Of a DNA stretch of 64,000 bases, positions 57,901 to 64,000 are shown piece by piece. The stretch is taken from the NCBI GenBank assembly GCA_020848995.1, contig JADLHA010000024.1:124001-188000 (forward strand). The letters are read 5' to 3'. How positions within the stretch are numbered: position 1 is the first letter of the stretch; each line of letters opens with the position of its first letter. Origin of the DNA: Saprospiraceae bacterium. Lineage in GTDB: Bacteria > Bacteroidota > Bacteroidia > Chitinophagales > Saprospiraceae. The translations under genes were made by a program, and so were the position numbers. A model generated the notes under the pieces. That model searched no databases and was not told where the DNA came from. It saw only the letters and a list, made by a program, of their open reading frames with translations.

Positions 57901-60453
57901 TATCGTACGGGCGAAACTGCGAAAATCAACCTCCCGGGAGCTGAGACCGGCCACTATGTGGTAAACATCATCCGTGGCAACAGCATCATTAAGTCCGAGT
58001 TTTTACCTGCAAAGGCTGGGAATACGCTTTACTCATTTGGCGTCACATCGGCTATGGCTCCAAATGTTTATGTCGATGTATGCTATATCCAGGGAAATGC
58101 CAAGAAGCTGAACGAACTCCCGTTGCGCATGTACGGGGTTATCCCACTTTTAGTTGAGGAGCCCTCTAAAAAATTGCATCCTGTAATTCACATGTCTGAC
58201 GTTATCAGGACCGATGAAGCATTTACCGTTGAGATAGCAGAAGAATCGGGTAGGGAAATGGCTTATCGTCTCTTTTTAGTGGATGAAGGGCTTCTGAACC
58301 TAACCCGCTTTAAAACGCCTGATCCGCATGCAGACCTTATGGCTAAGGAAGCTTTGGCGCTGATGACATGGGACAATTTTGATGCCATCATGACTAAACT
58401 GAATCCACCCATGGAATGGGTGACCAGTATTGGTGGTGACGTAGGCATTGACCAGGCCAGCGCCGCGAAACTGAAGCGCTTCAAACCGGTCGTATTGGAG
58501 GTTCCTCCGACACGACTGGCCCGGGGAGCAAGGAATAAACATCAGTTTACCATCCATAATTATTCGGGAGCCATACGTGCGATGGTTGTTGCAAATACTG
58601 CGAGTGCAGCGGGGGCAGCAGAGAAGCAGGTTCCCGTGCGTAAGGAACTCATGGTTCAGCTTGCGCTGCCCGCCTCCCTGAGCTACCTGGATGAATTGGA
58701 GGTGCCTGTGACCGTATTCGTGACGGAGGGAAACGTTCGCAATGTAAACCTCTCCATGCGCTGTGAAGGACCCTTGGCCGTTGAGGGAAGTACACAGCAG
58801 AAAGTTTCATTATATAGTCCTGGAGAGCAGGTTGCTCATTTTAAGGTGCGTGCAACCGGGAAGCTGGGGCTCGCTAAGATTTATGTTGAGGCGAAGGCCA
58901 ACGCATTTCGTGCAACCCATGAATTACCCTTACCCGTGGTCAATCCCAATCCCGTTTCGCGCAGATTTACCGGGCTTTGGGTTGAAGCCGGGAAATCAGC
59001 AGACCAGGCCATCGAGCCTTATGGAATGCCGGGCACCCAACATATGACAATGGAGGTCTCGACCTTGCAGGGATTTCCTGTTCGCATGCTTGCAGACAAA
59101 TTAATAGCTTATCCACACGGCTGCCTGGAGCAAACTATATCCACTTTGTTTCCTCAGTGTCTTCTTGGATCATTGGTTGATCTTTCATCGTCGCAGCGCA
59201 GTGACATCGCATTCAACATTCGTGCAGGTCTGGAAAAATTGCGTAGATTTCAATTGAGCGATGGAAGTTTTGCATACTGGCCTGGTCAGTGGGAAACCTC
59301 TGATTGGAACACGAGTTATGCCGGTCATTTTATGATTGCTGCAAAGAAAGCAGGATTTTCAGTTCCTGCAGATATGCTTGAAAATTGGCACAACTACCAG
59401 AAGCGCACAGCTCTCAAAGTGTCAGTGGAGGAGTTGAGGGCCAGTCCTGTCAGACTCAAGGTCCATGCGTATCGCTTATTTACCTTGGCATTTTATGGCC
59501 AGCCCGCCTATGCACCGATGAACGTTTTACATCAAAGCGCCTTTCGCGGTCAGCTTGCAGAGGCTTTACTGGCTGCCTCCTACTGGATCAGCGGAAAAAG
59601 TGATGTTGCGCGGGCTATCCTGAAAGATCTTGAGCGGAATGTTCCTAAATACAGAGAAAATGAGGGCAGCTTTGGTTCAGCTTTCAGAGATGAAGCACTC
59701 ATAGCGCAAATGCTGGCCGTTGCAAACTATAAGACCGAGGCATCAGAGATGTTGAACCGGTTATTGAAAATTGAGAAAGAACATATATATTTGAATACAC
59801 AGGAAATGTCATTCCTATTTCAGGCAGTAGCTGCTATCTATGGAGGAGCACTGGATCAACCCTTTCGCTTTAGCTACGCCTTAAACGGTAATGTTAAATC
59901 TGTAGAAACTTCCGGTACGGTATATCAGGTTTCATTGGATGGTGAGCAAGTTCGAAGCATTCGATTTGAGAACAAATCAGGCATTCCATTATCAGTCAAT
60001 TTTATTCAGACGGGAGTAGAACCCCTGGCGGCAAACGTCAATGAGCATAATGGCATTAAAATGAATATGTGGTATGAGAAAAGCGGAAAAAGAATATCCG
60101 TTTATAAACCTGGTGACGAAATTGAGGCCATTGTGGAATTATCTTTGGAAGGATTCACCGGAAAAGTCGAAAACGTGGCACTCAATTTGCAGTTTCCCAA
60201 TGCCTTTGAAGTAATAAACACACGCATCGGGGGTATTGATAATCTGCCTGAAGGAATAGATTACCAGGATTTTCGCGATAACCAGGTTAAATCATACTTT
60301 AGCCTGACCTCGCCAAAAATACTCCGAATGCGGTTTCCGGCACACATAACTTTCTCAGGAAAATTTTCCTCGCCCCTCAGCGTCTGTGAGGCGATGTACG
60401 ATCCCGCTCTATATGCCCGTGTCAGTCCTCCGAAAATTGAAATTCAGCGGTAA
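54955..60453 (+). CDS. bacterial alpha-2-macroglobulin, lipoprotein
   Basis: A very large exported lipoprotein, 1832 residues; signal ending VLSGCQ with Cys19 as lipid anchor. It has many MG (macroglobulin) beta domains, for example the bait region near 1000-1150 and ERGVWRPGDTIHFNI (MG domain, about 622), and the thioester motif GCLEQ (Cys1390 to Gln1393), which allows covalent trapping of proteases. The C-terminal receptor-binding-like domain follows. Bacterial A2M guards the periplasm from proteases and is often paired with PBP1C, as here, where pbpC overlaps its end by 41 bases. Type is YfhM-like. It may be cotranscribed with holA upstream. Confidence 0.95.
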   Translation: MKYNVLLYCALLFFVLSGCQKHTPLLVGENADLYDEYILAHSPGSLKWGNPFVIDFAREVGGEGKEVSLNTTPALKGTLKWLSKTRLSFQPNFQNAGYNKRYTMTIDLKSLYPEISQKLRYASFSFQCQPAHLSLKWELPRPERDRQDFMYLQVTLTSVEDLTDEQIKNLFRFEGPAAKGAELLVSRSQEELTDYNLRIVNIERQEAASELSVRWEVPEHLAGTGVSSRHFSIPAKGDFAVLGFERISDESNTFRVYFSDFLDAAQDIAGLVMVDSLDAPPPVLREREYLQLDLSGKNVPQNGNIRILGAIRAFSGKVLKGEEVLAYSLQELPPQVRFLGKGSILPYADVVVLPFEAMNLEAVDVEVFKIFSNNVLYDLHFNFSNHDDSYGMARLGRVVARKKIDFRNVAGAARNTWRSYGVDLTKLIVAEPGAFYELRLSFRPDYVSYACPQGMAPIPDDFYRDGDDGLEGNSSWRDYPYYNYGEDDFNYSTSDPCKLSYYYSEHFDKRNFLASNLALSAKAAESGGDCYVYAYDIQTGKPVEKVRVKLLDAQLQVMAEGLTDVSGMIKSKLGTLPKFATAAWNNHHAYLELKAGKSLSQSEFDIDGAQTPNGLKASVYAERGVWRPGDTIHFNIILFDDRGIPDKFPVSVKLTNPLGKIVYQRNLSDNLMGLYSMKIPTADNDITGSYIVSVQAGLLEFQKTLQIETIKPNNIKVNWSIADKLDMNDLGKPLELNAEWLLGYPAAGLKASVALNYRAAPPVFPKFREFSFVSPEAQMPSGEIELHSGVLDEKGKLSIPGIELPNALNAGNLNAKLITKVTEASGQLSVDYFPFTVQAFEEYVGIKIPNGLYGGKGLEMGKEQEVSVIVLDRKGNPVKDSRLTAELFEVSSEWWWEVHSGDLSDVETDSYKKQILKRKLLTDKNGKASLKIKIEDYGRYFVRIVNDKNQYTTGDYFYCGWSFDQKAGDFVNILPFKSGRDMYRTGETAKINLPGAETGHYVVNIIRGNSIIKSEFLPAKAGNTLYSFGVTSAMAPNVYVDVCYIQGNAKKLNELPLRMYGVIPLLVEEPSKKLHPVIHMSDVIRTDEAFTVEIAEESGREMAYRLFLVDEGLLNLTRFKTPDPHADLMAKEALALMTWDNFDAIMTKLNPPMEWVTSIGGDVGIDQASAAKLKRFKPVVLEVPPTRLARGARNKHQFTIHNYSGAIRAMVVANTASAAGAAEKQVPVRKELMVQLALPASLSYLDELEVPVTVFVTEGNVRNVNLSMRCEGPLAVEGSTQQKVSLYSPGEQVAHFKVRATGKLGLAKIYVEAKANAFRATHELPLPVVNPNPVSRRFTGLWVEAGKSADQAIEPYGMPGTQHMTMEVSTLQGFPVRMLADKLIAYPHGCLEQTISTLFPQCLLGSLVDLSSSQRSDIAFNIRAGLEKLRRFQLSDGSFAYWPGQWETSDWNTSYAGHFMIAAKKAGFSVPADMLENWHNYQKRTALKVSVEELRASPVRLKVHAYRLFTLAFYGQPAYAPMNVLHQSAFRGQLAEALLAASYWISGKSDVARAILKDLERNVPKYRENEGSFGSAFRDEALIAQMLAVANYKTEASEMLNRLLKIEKEHIYLNTQEMSFLFQAVAAIYGGALDQPFRFSYALNGNVKSVETSGTVYQVSLDGEQVRSIRFENKSGIPLSVNFIQTGVEPLAANVNEHNGIKMNMWYEKSGKRISVYKPGDEIEAIVELSLEGFTGKVENVALNLQFPNAFEVINTRIGGIDNLPEGIDYQDFRDNQVKSYFSLTSPKILRMRFPAHITFSGKFSSPLSVCEAMYDPALYARVSPPKIEIQR

Positions 60454-62830
60454 TGCTCGTCGCTTCAGGCGCTTTTACCTTTATTGGGGCGGTGCGTTGC
60501 TTTTTCTCTTCTTGCCGCCTGCGCTGGTTGCACCCTCCTTGTTAAAGAGGGCAGACCTTTCAACAGTAGCCTATGATGCAAAAGGCAGATTGCTGGGCGC
60601 ACGCATCAGCGATGACGGTCAATGGCGGTTTCCCCCTTCAAATTTCTTGCCTCAGAAGTATTTGACATGTTTGTTGCAGTATGAGGATCGGCGCTTTTAT
60701 TATCATTTTGGAGTCGATCCTATGTCTCTGGTACGTGCCGCATATTTGAACTTCCGGGCCGGAAAAATTGTAAGCGGAGGATCTACCATTGATATGCAAC
60801 TGGCTCGAATTCTTCGCGGAAACAAAAATCGGAATGTATGGAATAAGTTGGTGGAATGTTGGTACGCTATTGGATTGGAAATTCGATACAGCAAGCGAAC
60901 CATCCTTGAACATTACGCGGCCTGCGCACCTTTAGGCGGAAACGTCGTTGGCCTTGAAGCGGCAATGTGGCGGTATTTTTCAAAAGATAAAAGAGACCTG
61001 AGCTGGGCAGAGGCAGCTTTACTGGCAGTGTTGCCGAACCAGCCTTCATACATGCACTTAAGCAGGAACAACAACAGCTTGCTTGCGAAACGAAATCGTC
61101 TGTTGCGCTCACTGCACCAGGCAGAAAAAATTCCGGATGATCAATTCCTTTTGGCATTGGAAGAACCCCTTCCGGATCAATTTTTCTCCATTCCTTCTGA
61201 GACCAGTGCGCTGCTTGCTCACCTTTCAGCGCTCCATCCCGGGCAGCATCAGTTTTATACGACGATTGACCGGGATATTCAGGAGCAGTTTATGCAGTCT
61301 GTCAAAGCACACGCCGCGCGACTTCGGGCAAATGAAATTCACAACCTTTCCGTGCTTGCAGTCGATAACCGGAAGGGAACAGTTGTGGTTTACGTTCCCA
61401 ATGCCCCTGAAACGAGCCATTGGGTAGAAGCCAAATACGTCAATAACCTGCTTTCAAAGAGGAGTTCTGGAAGCATCCTCAAACCCTTACTTTACCTCCT
61501 GGCCATTGAGCGTGGAATGATCCATCCTGAAAGCGTACTTGCCGACATTCCGACGACCATTGGTGACTTTAGCCCTGAAAACTTTTCAAGGGACTTTCGC
61601 GGAGCGATTCGCGCTAAAGCTGCGTTGCAGCTTTCATTGAATATACCGGCCGTGCGCCTGTTGCAGGACTATGGACTCGAATTATTTTACGGACAACTCA
61701 AAGAACTTGGATTTACGAGTTTCAACAAACCAGCTTCGCACTATGGGCTTAGCCTCATTCTTGGCGGCGGTGAAGTTACAGCATGGGAGCTGGCAAGTGT
61801 GTATTCAGATCTTGTCTTCCGGTTGGAGCAATATCATGCCCAACCAGATGTAAGAAAATGGCAAAGGCGAACGGGCTTACAGCTCCTTGCAGGCGCCGGA
61901 CCTGATCAGAGAGCCTTGACACAGGAAGAGTACATTCATCCTGGAGCAATTTACCAGGCCATGGAAATGATGAAGGGCAACGTGCCGGATTTGGGATTGA
62001 ATGATATCGGGAATTCGCATATAGCCGGCAACATCTCATGGAAAACAGGAACTTCTTTTGGGTTTAAGGATGCCTGGTGTGTTGGCCTGTCTCCGGAATA
62101 CACGCTGGTTGTTTGGATGGGCAATTCAAGCGGGAAGGGTAGACCGGGCTTGATTGGAGTGTATACAGCCGCACCCCTGCTTTTTGAGCTAGCGTCAAAA
62201 TTGCATATGCAGGCATCATGGATTCCTCCGGTTGACCTGTTCCGGGAGGTTGCCGTTTGTGTTAACAGTGGAAAGTTCGCAAATCCACTTTGCCCTGAAA
62301 CGGATACTGTTCTGACAGTGCTTGCCCATCCTTTATTTTCCCAATGCGACTACCACCAGGAGGTTTTGGTCGATACAACCGGGCGATACAGGGTTCATTT
62401 GAGTTGTGAACCCAAAGCACGATTGAAGGTATGCTATGCTTATCCTCCCACAATGGAATTTTACTACCGTAAAGTGGATTTGCAATATACCGGGTTACCA
62501 CCGTACAGGCCAGATTGTCTTTCTGAGGCCTACTCAGGGCAGCGCGAAGTTGAGATCGTTTATCCGCAGCCGGGAACGCGGATCTACCTGCCTATCGGCT
62601 TTGAGTTGCGCCAAAGCCAGGTCATTTTTAGGGCCATGCACCGTGACCCGTCCACGTTGCTATTTTGGTTTGTCGACGGACAGTTTCTTGGGACGACTTC
62701 AGAGATTCACCAGAGGAGTTTCCTCGCTTCACCCGGCAAGCACCGGCTTCAGGTGAGAGATGCTTATGGCAATTCGGCAACGGCAACCTTCGAGTGTACA
62801 CGACAAGATCAATCCGGCATTCGGGGTTGA
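60413..62830 (+). CDS. pbpC: penicillin-binding protein 1C
   Basis: A bifunctional peptidoglycan synthase, about 805 residues from ATG 60413 (GTG 60386 is an alternative). One membrane helix (about 20-40), GT51 glycosyltransferase domain with YEDRRFYYHFGVDP (about 88) and GGSTIDMQLARIL, and a transpeptidase domain with SxxK SILK at about 354-357, SxN (LSLN) and KTGT at about 544. The C-terminal BiPBP_C domain (about 715-800) is present. Pairs with the A2M gene, which it overlaps by about 40 bases; together they repair and protect the wall in E. coli-like systems. Confidence 0.95.
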   Translation: MPVSVLRKLKFSGNARRFRRFYLYWGGALLFLFLPPALVAPSLLKRADLSTVAYDAKGRLLGARISDDGQWRFPPSNFLPQKYLTCLLQYEDRRFYYHFGVDPMSLVRAAYLNFRAGKIVSGGSTIDMQLARILRGNKNRNVWNKLVECWYAIGLEIRYSKRTILEHYAACAPLGGNVVGLEAAMWRYFSKDKRDLSWAEAALLAVLPNQPSYMHLSRNNNSLLAKRNRLLRSLHQAEKIPDDQFLLALEEPLPDQFFSIPSETSALLAHLSALHPGQHQFYTTIDRDIQEQFMQSVKAHAARLRANEIHNLSVLAVDNRKGTVVVYVPNAPETSHWVEAKYVNNLLSKRSSGSILKPLLYLLAIERGMIHPESVLADIPTTIGDFSPENFSRDFRGAIRAKAALQLSLNIPAVRLLQDYGLELFYGQLKELGFTSFNKPASHYGLSLILGGGEVTAWELASVYSDLVFRLEQYHAQPDVRKWQRRTGLQLLAGAGPDQRALTQEEYIHPGAIYQAMEMMKGNVPDLGLNDIGNSHIAGNISWKTGTSFGFKDAWCVGLSPEYTLVVWMGNSSGKGRPGLIGVYTAAPLLFELASKLHMQASWIPPVDLFREVAVCVNSGKFANPLCPETDTVLTVLAHPLFSQCDYHQEVLVDTTGRYRVHLSCEPKARLKVCYAYPPTMEFYYRKVDLQYTGLPPYRPDCLSEAYSGQREVEIVYPQPGTRIYLPIGFELRQSQVIFRAMHRDPSTLLFWFVDGQFLGTTSEIHQRSFLASPGKHRLQVRDAYGNSATATFECTRQDQSGIRG

Positions 62831-62845
62831 GAGTAGATAGCAGGA

Positions 62846-62877
62846 TTGACATATTACATATTATTTACATATCTTTG
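62846..62877 (+). promoter_or_regulatory. consensus promoter of the PorV/PorQ-like gene
   Basis: TTG at 62846-62848 and TATCTTTG at 62870-62877 with 21 bases between. The -7 element ends six bases before the ATG at 62884. Confidence 0.65.
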
Positions 62878-62883
62878 CACCCA

Positions 62884-63966
62884 ATGAAAGCGGGGGTACT
62901 TGAATTTTTAGGCTTGTTGGTTTTGTGCCTGGGGGCTTTCTCGGTAGCAGCGCAGGCACCCAAGTTTAGCAATGACTTTCTCAACATTGGGGTTGGCGCA
63001 AGGAGTATGGGAATGGCGGGCGCTGTTAGCTCAAATGTGATTAGCGTTCAGGCCGCTTATTGGAATCCTGCTTGTATGCCATACAACCCATCCAAATTCC
63101 AGGTAAGTGCACAGCATGCAGAATGGTTTTCAGGAATAGGAAGTTACGATTACATCGCATTCGGAAAGCGTTTTGACGAAGAACAGAGGAGTTTCGGATC
63201 CATAAGTTTGATTCGTATGGCGATCGACAAGATCCCCAATACTTTGAGACTCATTGGACCAGATGGTAGCATCGATTACAGCCGCATCGAAGAATTCAGC
63301 GTTTCCGACTATGCAGTTCTCGTCTCTTACGCCCGGAAATTTAATGACGACCGTTTTTCACTTGGCGCCAGTGCAAAGATCATTCATAGGAGTTTTGGAT
63401 CCTTCGCAAATGCTTGGGGCTTTGGATTGGATGCTGCTTTTCGATTCAGAAGTGGTCCCTTATCCATTGGACTGATGGGAAGAGACATCACGACAACTTA
63501 TAATGCATACCGGTTTAGCTTCTCAGAAGAGGAAAAGTCCGTTCTGCAGCAGACAAACAATTCTATACCGGTAAGTTCGGTTGAATACGTGTTGCCGAGA
63601 ATCCTTGCCGGATTCTCCTATTGGTTTGCGCTTTCAGAGAAAGTGCGCCTGCTGACATCTGCAGACATCGAATTTTCGACGCAGGGCACTGCTTCGTCGT
63701 TATGGGCGACCAGGTCGTTTAATGCCGACCCCAGATTGGGAGTTGAAATCGTTTTTGTGCAAAAGGTTTTTATTCGTTGTGGAGCGGGCAACTTTCAGCA
63801 AATTTTGGTAGATGGGGTTTCTGAAAAGCGCGAACTGTCTTTTTATCCAACCGCCGGAGTTGGTCTGAAATTGGGAAAACTCACCCTGGACTATGCGCTT
63901 ACGAATATTGGAAATGTGGGAGTCGGGCTGTACTCTCATTTTATTTCGATGAACCTGGACCTTTAA
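62884..63966 (+). CDS. outer-membrane protein, PorV/PorQ family
   Basis: A 360-residue exported barrel protein: signal peptide (about 1-24, ending VAAQA), then the family start FLNIGVGARSMGMAGAVSSN and VQAAYWNPACM, followed by amphipathic strands to the end HFISMNLDL. The GVGARxxGMAxA ... YWNPA pattern is that of PorV/PorQ-type proteins linked to the type IX system. Whether it is PorQ itself or another member is uncertain. A longer upstream reading from 62665 overlaps pbpC and precedes the promoter, so it is rejected. Confidence 0.88.
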   Translation: MKAGVLEFLGLLVLCLGAFSVAAQAPKFSNDFLNIGVGARSMGMAGAVSSNVISVQAAYWNPACMPYNPSKFQVSAQHAEWFSGIGSYDYIAFGKRFDEEQRSFGSISLIRMAIDKIPNTLRLIGPDGSIDYSRIEEFSVSDYAVLVSYARKFNDDRFSLGASAKIIHRSFGSFANAWGFGLDAAFRFRSGPLSIGLMGRDITTTYNAYRFSFSEEEKSVLQQTNNSIPVSSVEYVLPRILAGFSYWFALSEKVRLLTSADIEFSTQGTASSLWATRSFNADPRLGVEIVFVQKVFIRCGAGNFQQILVDGVSEKRELSFYPTAGVGLKLGKLTLDYALTNIGNVGVGLYSHFISMNLDL

Positions 63967-64000
63967 AGAATTTCGCGCGCAGCTATTTCCACTCGCCTGA

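Noticed and set aside
62665..62883. An upstream extension of the PorV/PorQ-like protein
   Set aside because: It would overlap pbpC and precede the promoter; the signal peptide begins at 62884.

Overview
The window looks like chromosome of a Bacteroidota bacterium, probably Saprospiria or a near relative (this placement is inference). The support is: repeated promoter elements of the form TAnnTTTG; proteins with type IX secretion C-terminal domains (type A and gliding-motility type); PorV/PorQ-like outer-membrane proteins; several TonB-dependent receptors; S46 dipeptidyl peptidase; futalosine hydrolase (futalosine menaquinone route); and DUF983, DUF3810, DUF2207/LemA and PPK2 genes typical of the phylum. 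I see no rRNA, IS element, integrase, phage gene or CRISPR array. One tRNA-Arg(CCG) is present.

Layout. 1-2.5 kb: a TonB receptor cut by the window edge, with a Cys-rich exported partner, resembling metal-linked receptor loci. 2.5-5 kb: acyl-CoA dehydrogenase and rarA. 5-13.6 kb: a large PKD/gliding-CTD protein, a small lipoprotein, two exported peptidases (S46 DPP7-type and M1), a WbqC-like protein and a lipoprotein. 13.6-17.7 kb: aroC, a Lys/Ala-repeat histone H1-like protein, a secreted helix-hairpin-helix plus barrel-like protein, and the tRNA. 17.8-24.3 kb: DUF983, the LemA-DUF2207 pair, and a three-gene cluster of His/Cys-rich protein, lipoprotein and TonB receptor that looks like a zinc-type uptake locus. 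24.4-29.5 kb: two paralogous Cys-rich secreted proteins on either side of an EamA transporter. 29.5-34.6 kb: S4-domain protein, PPK2, DUF58, trxA, DUF3810, mqnB and an outer-membrane protein.

34.7-40.5 kb is the most unusual part. A HerA-like ATPase is followed by a tight three-gene run: a membrane-anchored TIR protein, a small outer-membrane barrel and a patatin-like phospholipase. A convergent two-helix membrane protein overlaps the end of the patatin gene. TIR and patatin domains are both known effector types in bacterial immunity, but no CD-NTase or ThsA-type partner is visible, so a defence or envelope-stress role is a hypothesis.

40.6-48.2 kb: thioredoxin-like protein, ribD, a MIP channel lacking the usual filter arginine, cysteine desulfurase-glmM, a 720-base stretch without a convincing gene, a PAP2 phosphatase and two small envelope proteins. 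48.3-64 kb: topA; a surE - membrane protein - lpxB - unknown run; holA followed by alpha-2-macroglobulin and penicillin-binding protein 1C; and a PorV/PorQ-like protein. The sequence gives repeated starts corrected by promoter position: several genes have the -7 element only 6-8 bases before the ATG, suggesting leaderless or nearly leaderless mRNAs.
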